Shown here one piece after another: positions 35,131 through 45,123 of a stretch of DNA of 64,000 nucleotides. The DNA comes from Ancrocorticia sp. (lineage in GTDB: Bacteria; Actinomycetota; Actinomycetes; Actinomycetales; Actinomycetaceae): assembly GCA_022648165.1 (NCBI GenBank), contig JALCLX010000006.1, positions 1 to 64,000 of the forward strand, in the 5' to 3' direction. The position numbers and the translations under genes were made by a program. The notes beneath the pieces were generated by a model. The model ran no database searches. It was not told where the DNA came from and saw nothing but the letters and a program-made list of their open reading frames with translations. Every line of letters begins with the position of its first letter. Position 1 is the first letter of the stretch.

Positions 35131-36255
35131 TCAGCGCTGGACGCGTGCGCTTCCACCTGAAACAAGACGTTCCACTTCCGCCAACGTGGCCATAGACGTG
35201 TCACCGGGCGTCGTCATCGCCAAGGCTCCATGCGCGGCCCCATACTCGATTGCCGTTTGGAGGCCCTTTCCTTCGAGCAAGCCGTACACTAGCCCAGACG
35301 CGAACGAATCGCCCCCTCCCACTCTGTCGAGGATCTCCAGGTTGGGGCGTTGCACGGAGCGAACAAATCCACTTTCGCGTGACCAGCCCACGGCCGCCCA
35401 ATCATTCAACGTAGCTGTACGGACTTGCCGCAGGGTTGTGGCGATCACCTTGAAGTTCTTATATTCGCTGCTCACACGTCCGATCATCCGTTCGAATGCG
35501 GAGGTGTCCAGTTTTGATAGGTTCGCGTCCACCCCGTCTACGTCGAATCCTAGCGAAGCCGTGAAGTCTTCCTCGTTTCCGATCATGACATCCACAAATT
35601 GCGCCAGTTCGCGATTCACTTCGCGGGCCTTTTCCACTCCTCCGATGGATTTCCAAAGAGAGGGGCGGTAATTCAGATCGTAGGAAACGATCGTGCCGTA
35701 ACGCTTAGCGGTTTCCATCGCTACCCGTGCTGTTCGTGCGCTCGTCTCGGATAAGGCAGCGAAAATTCCGCCGGTGTGGAACCACCGCACGCCGCGCCGT
35801 CCAAAGAGGTCATCCCAATCCACTTCTTCTGGAGCCAGCTGGGAGATCGCTGTGGTACCCCGATCAGACACGCCTACCGCACCGCGCACGCCGAAACCGC
35901 GTTCTGTGAAGTTCAAACCGTTTCGCACAACGCGCCCAACACCATCGAAAGGTTTCCACGTGACCAGGGACGTATTGACTCCGCCCGCCAAGATCATGTT
36001 TTCAATGAGGTGCCCCACTTCATTATCCGCAAGGGCAGTCACTACGCCAGCCCGCTTGCCGAAGCAGCGGCTCAGCCCCCGCGCCACGTTGTATTCGCCG
36101 CCGCCTTCCCACACGTCGAAGCGCCGCGCCGTCCGGATACGGCTCTCGCCAGGATCCAGGCGAAGCATCACTTCTCCAAGCGAGACGATGTCGAACTCGC
36201 ATTCGTTTGCGTTTCGCGGCACAACTGGATTCTCTTGTGGGCTTCCGGTGCTCAT
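35131..36255 (-). CDS. kdgK: 2-keto-3-deoxygluconate kinase (PfkB family)
   Basis: 374 residues. PfkB-family sugar kinase with the N-terminal GGGEYNVARGLSRCFG motif and C-terminal anion-hole/catalytic motif RVGGGDSFASGLVYG. In this operon it should phosphorylate KDG produced by mannonate dehydratases, giving KDPG for the aldolase encoded just upstream. Its ATG overlaps the aldolase stop by 4 nt (ATGA), so the two are coupled. Confidence 0.9.
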   Translation of the reverse strand: MSTGSPQENPVVPRNANECEFDIVSLGEVMLRLDPGESRIRTARRFDVWEGGGEYNVARGLSRCFGKRAGVVTALADNEVGHLIENMILAGGVNTSLVTWKPFDGVGRVVRNGLNFTERGFGVRGAVGVSDRGTTAISQLAPEEVDWDDLFGRRGVRWFHTGGIFAALSETSARTARVAMETAKRYGTIVSYDLNYRPSLWKSIGGVEKAREVNRELAQFVDVMIGNEEDFTASLGFDVDGVDANLSKLDTSAFERMIGRVSSEYKNFKVIATTLRQVRTATLNDWAAVGWSRESGFVRSVQRPNLEILDRVGGGDSFASGLVYGLLEGKGLQTAIEYGAAHGALAMTTPGDTSMATLAEVERLVSGGSARVQR

Positions 36256-36884
36256 CGTGTGATGTCCTTTGCTATCTCAACCGCTTCGCGCGACAAGGCC
36301 GAAATCTGTTCCCAACTGCCATTTTTGATGAGATCTTTTTTGACCATCCATGATCCGCCGCATGCCTTGACAGCTGGAATGGCCAGATATTCGGCCAGAT
36401 TCGCCTTGTTGACTCCCCCCGTGGGTATGAAACCAATCTGTGGGAAGGGGGCTGAGAGCGCCTTAATAGCGCTCGTCCCGCCCATGGCTTCTGCCGGGAA
36501 AAACTTCACGATGTCAATGCCGCGCGCTATCGCCCGCATGATCCACGATCCGTCTGTGCAGGCGGGAATCACCGGAATCCCCGCTTCTTGGCACACATCG
36601 ATCACATCGTCCGAATACCCCGGGGACACCACGTAGGTCGCGCCGGCGTCGATCGCCCGGTGTGCTTGTTCCTTGTTGATCACCGTTCCTGCCCCTACCG
36701 TGAGGCCGGAAATTTTCACCATCTCGCGTATCGCTGCTTCTGCGCCGGCTGTCCGGAATGTTACCTCCGCAGTGTGGATTCCGCCGGCAAGCAAGGCTTC
36801 ACCTACGTGAGCACCTTCAGTGGCGTTATCGACGACGACCACGGGTATCACTTTCTCCGCTGCCGTCAGTTCGCTGGTCAACAT
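36252..36884 (-). CDS. eda: KDPG aldolase
   Basis: 210 residues. Class I aldolase of the KDPG/KHG family, cleaving 2-keto-3-deoxy-6-phosphogluconate to pyruvate and glyceraldehyde-3-phosphate. The Schiff-base Lys lies in DIVKFFPAEAMGG, the catalytic Glu in TAEVTFRT-like text is replaced by EVTFRTAGAE, and GFIPTGGV is conserved. ATG 36884, with AGAAAGGTG upstream, is preferred over 36908, which would overlap the manD gene. Confidence 0.92.
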   Translation of the reverse strand: MLTSELTAAEKVIPVVVVDNATEGAHVGEALLAGGIHTAEVTFRTAGAEAAIREMVKISGLTVGAGTVINKEQAHRAIDAGATYVVSPGYSDDVIDVCQEAGIPVIPACTDGSWIMRAIARGIDIVKFFPAEAMGGTSAIKALSAPFPQIGFIPTGGVNKANLAEYLAIPAVKACGGSWMVKKDLIKNGSWEQISALSREAVEIAKDITR

Positions 36885-36904
36885 CGTTTTCACCTTTCTC
36901 CGTA

Positions 36905-38146
36905 TCACCAGTCGTACATCGTGCCGTCAGTGAGCCTATTAACCGGAAGGTAGGCGGCGGTATATGGGTATGCGGCTGCTAATTCCTCATCAAGTTCCAC
37001 TCCAAGGCCCGGAGTATCGCCAGGATGCAGGAATCCGTTCTTGAATGTGTACGACGTGTGGAATACCTTCAGGGTCTCTTCGCTATGCGGCATGTACTCC
37101 TGGATGCCGAAGTTGTGGATTGCCATGTCGATATGCAGCCCAGCAGCCATCCCGATTGGGGAAACATCAGTAGGCCCGTGAATCCCTGATTTGATTCCAT
37201 AAATCCCAGCGAAATCCAGGATGCGCTTGAGGCCCGTCACACCGCCTGCGTGAGTCACTGAGGACCGCACGTAATCGATCAGCCGCTCCGTGATGAGCGT
37301 CTGGTAATCGAAAACTGAGTTGAAAACCTCGCCTGTGGCCAGCGGCGTTGTCGAGGCGCGCCGGACCAGCCTCAAAGCTGTCTGATCTTCCGCAGGAGTC
37401 GGATCTTCCAGCCAGAACAGGTCACACGGTTCCAACTCTCGCGCAAGACGTGCTGCCTCTATGGGTGTAAGCCGATGATGGCCGTCGTGCAACAAGCGAA
37501 TCTCCGTACCCAGATCTTCGCGCAGGCGCTTGAATACTCCGGGCATGTAGTTGAGGTATGCGCGCGAATCCCACGTCTCCTCGGCTGGCCGCGTTGCGGC
37601 CGTGCCATCGGCCGACCGCAACGCGGGCTCGTAATTGTACTTTTCGCCGGGTTTGCTGGAAGCCACTCCATAGACTTGCCCCAGCCCAGGGATCCCTGTC
37701 TGAACCCGAACTGCAGTGATGCCCTGTGCCATGTAGCCACGGATTACATCGAGCAGATCCTCATATGTGGCCCCTGACGCATGGACATACGCCCGCAGGC
37801 CGCTCCGCGAAGCACCACCGAGGAGTTGGTAAAGTGGAACGCCCGCTTTCTTCGCTTTGATATCCCACAACGCCATGTCCACTGCGGCGATCGATGCCAT
37901 TGTGACAGGGCCACGCCGCCAGTATGGACCGCGATAGAGGTACTGCCATGTGTCCTCGATATTGTCTTCGTTTCGGCCGATTAAAGTGGGGCCAACATGG
38001 TCGCGCAGGTAGGCAACTACAGCAAGCTCGCGCCCGTTGAGCGTCCCGTCACCCCATCCAACGATCCCGTCGGACGTGGTTATCTTGAGCGTTACGAAGT
38101 TCCTGCCTGGGCTCGTGACGATAACGTCCACTTTCTCGATGCTCAC
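36905..38146 (-). CDS. manD: enolase-superfamily mannonate dehydratase (ManD-type)
   Basis: 413 residues of the mandelate racemase/enolase superfamily. ManD-like features are the N-terminal capping domain ([21 protein letters not shown]), [15 protein letters not shown], the metal ligands in [18 protein letters not shown] and ATGEVFNSV, and the His-containing [12 protein letters not shown]. Members dehydrate D-mannonate, and some D-gluconate, to KDG. A non-homologous mannonate dehydratase, UxuA, is encoded in the same operon, so this one may handle a different aldonate or a salvage flux. Confidence 0.85.
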   Translation of the reverse strand: MSIEKVDVIVTSPGRNFVTLKITTSDGIVGWGDGTLNGRELAVVAYLRDHVGPTLIGRNEDNIEDTWQYLYRGPYWRRGPVTMASIAAVDMALWDIKAKKAGVPLYQLLGGASRSGLRAYVHASGATYEDLLDVIRGYMAQGITAVRVQTGIPGLGQVYGVASSKPGEKYNYEPALRSADGTAATRPAEETWDSRAYLNYMPGVFKRLREDLGTEIRLLHDGHHRLTPIEAARLARELEPCDLFWLEDPTPAEDQTALRLVRRASTTPLATGEVFNSVFDYQTLITERLIDYVRSSVTHAGGVTGLKRILDFAGIYGIKSGIHGPTDVSPIGMAAGLHIDMAIHNFGIQEYMPHSEETLKVFHTSYTFKNGFLHPGDTPGLGVELDEELAAAYPYTAAYLPVNRLTDGTMYDW

Positions 38147-38185
38147 TGTGTGCCTTCCCGCTGAATTATCAATTGTTCTTGTTAC

Positions 38186-39592
38186 TTAGAGTGCACTGCG
38201 CGGATCCGTCAGGTCGCGCCCTGCGACTTCTGGCATGTAGATCGATGCTCCCAATGCGCACAGCGTAAAGAAGCCAACCATAATCGCTACCGGAATCCAC
38301 GATCCGGACATCGCCGCAACCAAGGCGGCAGCGATGATGGGGCCGAGGCCCGTAGCAAAAATTGCGGCAACCTCACGCGTCACAGCAGTGAGCGAGTAGC
38401 GGTTACGCGCTCCGAAGATCTCTGGCAAAGTCAAGTTCTCCATTGCTGCAAGCGCCATAACGGATACGTTGTGCAGAATGACGTAGCTGATAAGCAGCTT
38501 GTTCGGATGTCCTGATGCAATACCCATCATGGTAGGAATGATGAGGACCAGCGTAATGCTCGTCATGATTGTGTACATCCGCTTGCGGCCCACCTTATCG
38601 CCAAGCCAACCAATAACCGGCACGGTAATAAATGCGACGAGCGAGGAAATCATCACCATCTCGGTGGCAACCGACTTCTGCATTGCGAGTGTCACCGTGA
38701 CGAACGATGCCATGTACGTCTGGAGGATTCCAGAGTTACCAGCCTGTCCGAAGCGAAGCAAGAATGCTACCGCGATCGCCTTCTTCTGCGGCTGATGGAG
38801 AGCTTCGATCATGCGCTCGTCGCCCTCGGCTTCTGCACGCGCCTTGGTTTCTTCCTTTGTCAGTGCCTTGCCGTCCACGACGTCGTCCCGCTCTTCGAAT
38901 ACCGGGCTCTCCTTGAGCCGGAGCCGGATCCAAATGGCGAAAAGCATAATGACGAAGCTGCCGAGGAATGGAATACGCCAACCCCACGCGAGCAGCTGTT
39001 GATCATCGAGCACCCCAATCAAGAGAGCCCACAATGCAGACGCACCAAGTGTGCCGCAGTTTGTTCCAAGTGCCACCAAGGAAGCGATGAGTCCACGCTT
39101 CTTGGCGGGCGCGTACTCAGCAAGCATCACGCCTGCGCCGGAGATCTCCGCGCCAGCGCCGAAGCCCTGGACCAGACGGAGAACCACCAGGAGCAGTGGC
39201 GCAAGGAAGCCCACTTGCTGGTAGGTGGGAAGCGCACCGATCAGCGTGGTTGCAATACCCATCAGGGCGATAGTGACAAACAGGACGTGCGTACGCCCAA
39301 TCTTGTCGCCCAAGCGGCCGAAGTACCATGCGCCCAGCGGGCGTGCGATGTATCCCACGCCGTATGTGGCCATTGAAGCGACCACGGCAATTCCCGGGCT
39401 ATCGTTCGCAAAGAAAACTTCGCCAAACACCAGTGCGGCGGCCAGTGAATACAGCTGGAAATCCATGAATTCCAAGGCCGTTCCGAGCCATCCAGACACG
39501 GCCGCACGCACTAGATCCTTCACGGTGCGCTGAACGACGGTTGGCTTGACCTCAGCCGACGCGACGTCTCCTTCGGGGGATGTATGTGGCAT
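38186..39592 (-). CDS. MHS-family MFS transporter
   Basis: 468 residues, 12 transmembrane helices, of the metabolite:H+ symporter branch of the MFS. It has WLGTALEFMDFQLYSLAAALVF at helix 1 and the MFS loop motif GRLGDKIGRTHVL, with RLVQGFGAGAEISGAG. The family imports organic acids such as shikimate or ketoglutarate. In the middle of a hexuronate operon it is the only transporter, so it most likely brings in a uronate or aldonate. No binding-protein or phosphotransferase genes are nearby. Confidence 0.88.
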   Translation of the reverse strand: MPHTSPEGDVASAEVKPTVVQRTVKDLVRAAVSGWLGTALEFMDFQLYSLAAALVFGEVFFANDSPGIAVVASMATYGVGYIARPLGAWYFGRLGDKIGRTHVLFVTIALMGIATTLIGALPTYQQVGFLAPLLLVVLRLVQGFGAGAEISGAGVMLAEYAPAKKRGLIASLVALGTNCGTLGASALWALLIGVLDDQQLLAWGWRIPFLGSFVIMLFAIWIRLRLKESPVFEERDDVVDGKALTKEETKARAEAEGDERMIEALHQPQKKAIAVAFLLRFGQAGNSGILQTYMASFVTVTLAMQKSVATEMVMISSLVAFITVPVIGWLGDKVGRKRMYTIMTSITLVLIIPTMMGIASGHPNKLLISYVILHNVSVMALAAMENLTLPEIFGARNRYSLTAVTREVAAIFATGLGPIIAAALVAAMSGSWIPVAIMVGFFTLCALGASIYMPEVAGRDLTDPRSAL

Positions 39593-39649
39593 TTCTATTC
39601 CTATCGAGTTTTCAGATCGTCTTCGATCGTGATTAGTGGCCGTCCTGCG

Positions 39650-40654
39650 TCAGAACGCGATCAGAACCTTTCCTGACTCTTCTGAATTGCGTGCAATCTC
39701 GAAGGCTTTCACGGCCTCGTTTACGGGGACCTCGTGCGTGATGACCTTCTCGATCTCCGGGTGCTCAGCGAGCATCACAACGGCGTCATCTATCTCGTTG
39801 TAGAACCGGAAACTTCCGCGGACATCAATTTCCTTGGAAACCATGGCCGCAAGGTTGACCGGGCGCGCCTCGTCCGGCAACATACCGACCTGAACGATCG
39901 TTCCAGCCTTGCGGACCGCTTTGAACAGAGGAGAAATTGCGGCCGGAACACCTGAGCATTCAAAGACGATATCAAACGCCTCATCCGGCAATTTCTCTTC
40001 TGAAACCTGAAAAACAGCGTCGGCTCCGAGTGCCTTCGCCCGGCTCAACGGGCCTGGCAACACGTCCGACGCGGCGACGCTTGCCGCACCAGCGGACTTG
40101 GCGGCAGCAAGAACAAGCAACCCAATCGGACCGGCGCCCGAGACAAGGATGCGCTGGCCCTTTACTCCATGTGCGCGGTTAAGTGCATGGAGTGCAACCG
40201 AAAGGGGTTCAGACAGAGCCGCGCGCCGCACGGGCAGGCCTTCCGGAAGAACGCGGATCATGTCCTTATCAACGATGATGAATTCCTTCGCGCCGCCCTG
40301 GGTGTGCGGCCACGTGGATGCCGAACCAAGGTAGTCGCCTCCCGGCCACAGGTGAGGACGATCCTCGATACCTGGAAGTGAATGGCCAAAATGAGCGGGG
40401 TGGATCGTAACTGGCGTGCCCGCGGCGAACTGTCCGCTGGGATCCAGATCCACAACGCCGGAGAGCTCGTGCCCTGGCGACAGCGGCTCACGTACAACGT
40501 ATTCGCCATTCGCCCCGTTGAAATAATAATGGATGTCCGATCCGCAGATCCCGACATACTTAATCGCTACACGCACCTGGCCTTCCTTGGGCTCCGGTGT
40601 GGGGACATCGACGAGCTTCATGTCCTCTTTGCCGTAAATTGACAGTGACTTCAT
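39650..40654 (-). CDS. idnD: zinc-dependent L-idonate 5-dehydrogenase-like enzyme
   Basis: 334 residues of the medium-chain zinc alcohol dehydrogenase family. Catalytic zinc ligands appear in GICGSDIHYYF and SPGHELSG, and the nucleotide-binding motif in VSGAGPIGLLVLAAA. Residues 25-70 and 120-180 resemble IdnD, which interconverts L-idonate and 5-ketogluconate. Related sorbitol or threonine dehydrogenases are possible. The structural zinc cysteine cluster is missing, as in IdnD-like enzymes. It is located between uxuA and the transporter gene. Confidence 0.8.
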   Translation of the reverse strand: MKSLSIYGKEDMKLVDVPTPEPKEGQVRVAIKYVGICGSDIHYYFNGANGEYVVREPLSPGHELSGVVDLDPSGQFAAGTPVTIHPAHFGHSLPGIEDRPHLWPGGDYLGSASTWPHTQGGAKEFIIVDKDMIRVLPEGLPVRRAALSEPLSVALHALNRAHGVKGQRILVSGAGPIGLLVLAAAKSAGAASVAASDVLPGPLSRAKALGADAVFQVSEEKLPDEAFDIVFECSGVPAAISPLFKAVRKAGTIVQVGMLPDEARPVNLAAMVSKEIDVRGSFRFYNEIDDAVVMLAEHPEIEKVITHEVPVNEAVKAFEIARNSEESGKVLIAF

Positions 40655-40686
40655 CGTCTTTACTCCTTCGTTATCGTGTCTGAAGC

Positions 40687-41769
40687 TCAGCCGCGTTCTT
40701 TGATCTTGCTAATTGCCTCGTACAAACCGTTCAGATACACGGCACCAAGTGCCCTGTCATACAACGGGTAGCCTGGGCGTCCGGTCTCGCCCCAGATCAT
40801 GCGGCCGTGATCGGGCCGCACATACACATCCGGGCACGTATCGTGGATTGCCTCCATGATGGCTTCCATATCCAAACTGCCTGCAGCCGAAAGATGGGCA
40901 GATTCCTGGAAGTGCTTCTCACCCTCCAAGTACTTAACGTTGCGAACGTGCGCTGCAGCGATCTTGCCGCGCTCGCCAAATTCGCGGAATATCGCCGGAA
41001 CGTCGTTACTCGGCTTCGATCCAAGCGAACCGGAGCATATGCACAGGGCATTGGAATCTGAATCAACCATGCGCACAATCGCGTCCAAATCATCCCTGGT
41101 ATTGCAGATCCGCGGAATCCCAAACATATCCCACGCGGGATCATCCGGATGCACGGCCATGCGGATACCCGCCTTCTCACAGGTCGGGATGATTCCCTCA
41201 AGGAAGTACTTGTAGTTCGCGCGCAGCTTCTCCGGGGTCATACCCTTGTACAAATCCAAAACTTCGGCGAGTTTCCCCAGGCGTTCTGGCTCCCATCCAG
41301 GCAGCGTGAACCCTCCCGAATCCCTTGCCGTACGCTGCACGATCTCCAGAGGGGTCATCCCCTCCACATCGGCATGGTTATAGTACATGCACGTAGACCC
41401 ATCCTCGTTCTGGTGGTACAGCTCCGTACGCAACCAATCGAAGACGGGCATAAAGTTGTAAATCACAACCTTAATTCCGTACTTCCCCAGGTTCTCCAGT
41501 GTGGTGCAGTAATTGGCGATGTATTCGTCACGCGAAGGCAAGCCAAGCTTGATGTCTTCGTGGACATTGACCGACTCAATCACTTCGCATTCGAGACCTG
41601 CACCGTGGACCTCATCCACCAGGTTCTTGATCTCCTCTTCAGGCCACACCTCACCGGCCGCATACTGATCAAGGACCCCCATGATGCCGGTCATGCCCGG
41701 GATCTGCCGAACATACTGCAGCGGAATCGGATCCGACGCCTTGCCAAACCACCGGAATGTCATCTTCAT
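40687..41769 (-). CDS. uxuA: mannonate dehydratase UxuA
   Basis: 360 residues of the TIM-barrel UxuA family, converting D-mannonate to 2-keto-3-deoxygluconate. Conserved text includes [62 protein letters not shown] and [12 protein letters not shown] with metal-binding Cys and His residues. Start codon overlaps the upstream reductase stop (ATGA, 41766-41769), showing that the reductase-dehydratase pair is translated together. Confidence 0.95.
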   Translation of the reverse strand: MKMTFRWFGKASDPIPLQYVRQIPGMTGIMGVLDQYAAGEVWPEEEIKNLVDEVHGAGLECEVIESVNVHEDIKLGLPSRDEYIANYCTTLENLGKYGIKVVIYNFMPVFDWLRTELYHQNEDGSTCMYYNHADVEGMTPLEIVQRTARDSGGFTLPGWEPERLGKLAEVLDLYKGMTPEKLRANYKYFLEGIIPTCEKAGIRMAVHPDDPAWDMFGIPRICNTRDDLDAIVRMVDSDSNALCICSGSLGSKPSNDVPAIFREFGERGKIAAAHVRNVKYLEGEKHFQESAHLSAAGSLDMEAIMEAIHDTCPDVYVRPDHGRMIWGETGRPGYPLYDRALGAVYLNGLYEAISKIKERG

Positions 41770-43382
41770 GCGACATGCATCTCCTCATCGAGCGTCTTGC
41801 GAACTGCACCAACACCGGCGATCAACCGGCCGAAATACTTTTCCGCAGCCTTCCCCAAAGGCGTGGTGTACAGATCAACAGCGAAAATCGTTGGATTCGA
41901 AAGAATCGGGGCGAGTGTTTCGTGGATCTGCTCTGGCGTGAGCGAATCACCCAATGAAATTCCTGCTACGTGCGCCATCAGTTCGTCCAGTAGCGGATCG
42001 GTAGACGGAACGAAGGGGGCGCCGTCGTCGGCAATTCCCATCAAATAACGGCACCACAGGGCGAAAACTAAGGGCATTGCAGTCAGCTGGGACAGATCGA
42101 GGCCACGCGCGATATACGCCTTTATCGTCTCTCCAAATCGAATCGGAATCTTCTGTGAGGTATCCATAGCAATTCTGGCCGGATCATCAGGCAGATATGG
42201 GTTCGGGAAGCGCACATCCAAGACTTCGTGGAGGAACTTCGCCGGAGAAACGATGCCCGGATCAACCACAACGGGTAGGCCTTCATCCCAACCAAGCCGA
42301 TGTACCAGGGCAGAAAGCGCAGGATCGCGCATCTCCTCATCAATCGTGTGGAACCGCAGCAGACATCCCGATACCGCTAAGGCAGTATGCAGCGGATTCA
42401 GGCACGTTGTCACCTTCATGTGCTCAAAATCGTCGCATACGGAACGATCGGTGATGATTACACCGGTTTCTTCGAAAGGTGGCCGTTCTGCCGCGAATGC
42501 GTCTTCAACGATCAAGTACTCGGTTGGCTCCGAATTGACGAAACCCGCCAAAGGAGTACGGCCCAGCATCGTGATCTCCATGTCTTCGAAGCCCAGATCC
42601 TTCAGCTGCTGGGCGATTGAAGCGTTCGGCCGCGGCGTGATCTTGTCAATAACCGAGATTGGGAAACCTACATGATGCCGATCTTTTACCCATGCCACGA
42701 AATCGTCACTCACGGTTCCCGCACGATGCCAGCCTTCAACGATGGTGAGGATCGAATCTTTTAGAACATCGCCGTTGTGGCTGAAGTTATCACAGCTCAT
42801 AAGGGTGATTGGCGCAGCGCCCGATTCGAAGCGATGAAGCAGCAAGCTTGCCACCAGTGCCATCGTATGCGCCTGATAAACGTGCGGATCAGCCAGGAAG
42901 GTGTTGCGCACAACGGGCAATAAGGCACCAGCGGAGTCTTTCACCGCATAACCCTTCTCCGTGATCGTGAAACTGACAAGCGTCACCTCCGGGTTCTCAG
43001 CGATGCGAACAAGCCGTTCGAAATCTGCCGTGCGGCGTGGCGCCAGTCCTTCGCTAATTCCGGCGATCACTTGACGATCCTGCGTCCCATCCTCGTGGAG
43101 GATCACGCCCAAACTCATCAGATCGTGAGCCTTGAGTTGAATATCCAGCTCATTTGGATCCAAAGGGACAACTGCAGTGACCGGCCAGAAATGGCCCGCC
43201 TCGATCATCTGCTGGGCCAGGCGCGCCAAAAAGACTCGAAATATGTTCCCTGGGCCAAAGTGGATCCACCGCGGGCGCGCCGAACCCTGTTCTTGCATCT
43301 TCTGGACGTCAAATGACGGCATGACGATTCCAGCCTGTGTAAATGCGCCCGTATCCGCGAGCCCTTCGCAATTGAGTCTCAT
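41766..43382 (-). CDS. uxuB: fructuronate reductase-like protein (mannitol dehydrogenase family)
   Basis: 538 residues. N-terminal nucleotide-binding segment [18 protein letters not shown], then [12 protein letters not shown] and [19 protein letters not shown], typical of UxuB-type proteins that reduce D-fructuronate to D-mannonate with NADH. It is the first gene of the minus-strand operon, coupled to uxuA. GAGG lies 5 nt before ATG 43382. The variant block CLNPLHTAL versus NGSHSLISY in the operon's last gene suggests the two paralogues diverged in substrate. Confidence 0.85.
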   Translation of the reverse strand: MRLNCEGLADTGAFTQAGIVMPSFDVQKMQEQGSARPRWIHFGPGNIFRVFLARLAQQMIEAGHFWPVTAVVPLDPNELDIQLKAHDLMSLGVILHEDGTQDRQVIAGISEGLAPRRTADFERLVRIAENPEVTLVSFTITEKGYAVKDSAGALLPVVRNTFLADPHVYQAHTMALVASLLLHRFESGAAPITLMSCDNFSHNGDVLKDSILTIVEGWHRAGTVSDDFVAWVKDRHHVGFPISVIDKITPRPNASIAQQLKDLGFEDMEITMLGRTPLAGFVNSEPTEYLIVEDAFAAERPPFEETGVIITDRSVCDDFEHMKVTTCLNPLHTALAVSGCLLRFHTIDEEMRDPALSALVHRLGWDEGLPVVVDPGIVSPAKFLHEVLDVRFPNPYLPDDPARIAMDTSQKIPIRFGETIKAYIARGLDLSQLTAMPLVFALWCRYLMGIADDGAPFVPSTDPLLDELMAHVAGISLGDSLTPEQIHETLAPILSNPTIFAVDLYTTPLGKAAEKYFGRLIAGVGAVRKTLDEEMHVA

Positions 43383-43423
43383 TAGATCCTCGTTGAACTA
43401 AACTCACTGTTGTTCCGCTATGT

Positions 43424-43437
43424 GAAACTCTTGTTTC
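43424..43437. promoter_or_regulatory. KdgR-like operator palindrome
   Basis: GAAAC-tctt-GTTTC, a perfect 5-bp inverted repeat with a 4-bp gap, lies 42 bp upstream of the uronate operon start. It matches the core of the enterobacterial KdgR box (an IclR-family operator). A further GAAAC half-site follows at about 43446. The IclR gene is divergent across this region, so it is the likely binding protein. Confidence 0.6.
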
Positions 43438-43675
43438 TGTGTGCGAAACTGACAATATCCGACAGATAGCAGAAATCCCATGCCCATCGCAAATATGAGA
43501 GATAGCTCATATATCGCGAAGTACGCCGTTGCCTGGTTTGTAAATGCGGTTGCGCGAAGTTCGGCACGCAAGCCGCTCTTGGTGCAGAACCGCGCAGATA
43601 GGCAAAGGCCGGCGTTTGCCACCTCCGGCCCCCAATGCGCGTTACCAGCAGGAAAGCGCGTCTACAATGAAACGC

Positions 43676-44473
43676 ATGACCGCAACGAAGCCGCTCGCCA
43701 GCGTCAGCCGGGCACTCACAATCGTGGAATACCTAGCCCGGAATGATCCTGACGGTGTACCACTCACACAGATCTCCAAGGATCTCAGCCTGAATAAGGC
43801 GACCGTGTACAACACGCTTGCCACCCTCCGCGAGCACACCTGGGTGGAACAAGATGCCGTTACGGGGTACTACCGCCTCGGCGATGGCATTCTTCCCATT
43901 GCCACCTACCGCACCGCGACTCAACGCATCGTTGATGATCTTCACCCATCCCTCATTGCCATCAGCAGGCGTTTCAACGAGCTTGTCCATCTTGGCAGGC
44001 TTTCCGGAACACATATTGTCTACCTGGACAAAGTTGAGCCCGATCGCCCCATCCGGGTGGTCTCCCGTATCGGGCGCGAGGCCGTGGCGGCGCGCACCAG
44101 CTTAGGACGCGCACTCATCGCAGCTCTTCCCCCGCAACAGCGCGATATCGATTGGTATCTCTCCGATGCCGGGATCAAGCAGCTGGACGCGCGCACGCAG
44201 GAGCACCTCAAAGAATCTTTCAAAGACAACATTCGGCTTTTTGAAACGCGCGGCTGGACGCAAGAAATCGAAGAGAACGAAGCCGGGATCGCTTGCGTTG
44301 CGGTTCCCGTCCGCCTGCCCGGCGGCAGCCACCTGGCGATTTCGATTTCCACTCCTGTGGAGAGAATGCCTGAAGACGTACGTCCACAGTTTGCCCGTGG
44401 CATCGCCGAAGAGCTCGCGAAGCTGCCGCAATCTGCCGGCATTAAAATCCCCCAGGCCGCGCTTCTGCCGTAG
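43676..44473 (+). CDS. IclR-family transcriptional regulator of the uronate operon
   Basis: 265 residues. N-terminal winged helix (SRALTIVEYLARND ... LTQISKDLSLNKATVYNTLATL) and a C-terminal effector-binding domain (GRLSGTHIVYLDKVEPDRPIRV ... GRALIAALP ... GIACVAVPVRLPGG). Start chosen at 43676: TACAAT (43663-43668) lies 7 nt upstream and would overlap the alternative ATG 43667. It is divergent from the uronate catabolic operon with a KdgR-like palindrome between them, so it probably represses that operon and responds to KDG or a similar intermediate. The stop codon lies in a 27-bp sequence duplicated downstream. Confidence 0.88.
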   Translation: MTATKPLASVSRALTIVEYLARNDPDGVPLTQISKDLSLNKATVYNTLATLREHTWVEQDAVTGYYRLGDGILPIATYRTATQRIVDDLHPSLIAISRRFNELVHLGRLSGTHIVYLDKVEPDRPIRVVSRIGREAVAARTSLGRALIAALPPQQRDIDWYLSDAGIKQLDARTQEHLKESFKDNIRLFETRGWTQEIEENEAGIACVAVPVRLPGGSHLAISISTPVERMPEDVRPQFARGIAEELAKLPQSAGIKIPQAALLP

Positions 44474-44534
44474 TTCTGCTATCACGGCAAAAGGCCTGCT
44501 ACCGCGGGCCGTAGTTCTGCTATCACGGCAAAAG
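44467..44534 (+). repeat. 27-bp direct repeat at the end of the iclR gene
   Basis: 44467-44493 and 44508-44534 are identical. The first copy contains the stop codon. Each copy can form a small hairpin (GCCGT / ACGGC) followed by AAAAG. Confidence 0.85.
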
Positions 44535-44602
44535 ATTCGCCAGAAATTCGGCATCACAGTTTGGCTATGAGTGCGCCATGAGTACGGCGATTCTGCCTCT
44601 GG

Positions 44603-44633
44603 TTGGTCAATGGCTGCCAGAGCACTGTAAGAT
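44603..44633 (+). promoter_or_regulatory. possible tRNA-Ser promoter
   Basis: TTGGTC (44603-44608) and TAAGAT (44628-44633) are separated by 19 bp and end 10 bp before the tRNA. The spacing is a little long, so this is tentative. Confidence 0.35.
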
Positions 44634-44643
44634 GGTTGAGCCC

Positions 44644-44734
44644 GGAGACGTCGCATAGTCCGGTCGAGTGCGCCTTCCTGCTAAGAAGGTAGGGGTCTAA
44701 AGATCCCTCGCGGGTTCAAATCCCGCCGTCTCCG
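44644..44734 (+). tRNA. tRNA-Ser (anticodon GCT)
   Basis: A 91-nt class II tRNA. The acceptor stem GGAGACG pairs with CGTCTCC, with G as discriminator. The anticodon loop CTGCTAA sits on a CTTC..GAAG stem, a long variable arm follows, and the T arm is GCGGG-TTCAAAT-CCCGC. CCA is not encoded. It reads AGC/AGT codons. An intrinsic terminator follows at once. Confidence 0.96.
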
Positions 44735-44742
44735 CGATCAGG

Positions 44743-44773
44743 CCCCGGTATTCGTTGGAATACCGGGGTTTTT
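44743..44773 (+). terminator. intrinsic terminator of tRNA-Ser(GCT)
   Basis: Perfect 11-bp stem CCCCGGTATTC / GAATACCGGGG with a 4-nt loop, followed by TTTTT. Confidence 0.93.
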
Positions 44774-45123
44774 CGTTGCAATGACACTAATTCGTTCCAA
44801 GTCCCATTGTGCACTAGTATGCTCGAACACGCTCCTCACAGCACAACCCAAGGCTTTCACTCCCGCGCTGAACTACCGAAACACAAACATGCCCCCAGTA
44901 CGTTGGCGTTCCCACGAACGTAGGCAGCTGCGCCGTCGTCCACAACTTTTTCTAGCTGAGGCGGACAAACGCCCAGCAAGCAGTGCCAGGTAAACGCTCC
45001 TGAGCAAGAAAAAGCACCGCGCCGCACCCCAGCAAAAGCACCGCAGCACGCCTGGGCAAGAAAAGGCGCCGGCTCCCTACCAAATAGATTGCGCCACTAG
45101 CTAGTTAGGCATACTATCTATAC
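44774..45123. other. gap before padR, with its promoter at the end
   Basis: No gene is seen in about 350 bp. A duplicated GAAAAGGC/AAAAGCACCGC-like text occurs near 45010-45070. A palindrome and -10 box lie at 45096-45117. Confidence 0.55.
45096..45123 (+). promoter_or_regulatory. padR promoter with palindromic operator
   Basis: ACTAGCTAGT (45096-45105) is a perfect palindrome just upstream of TACTAT (45112-45117), which lies 6 nt before the GTG start. There is no ribosome site, so the transcript is probably leaderless. The palindrome is a plausible autoregulatory PadR site. Confidence 0.5.
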
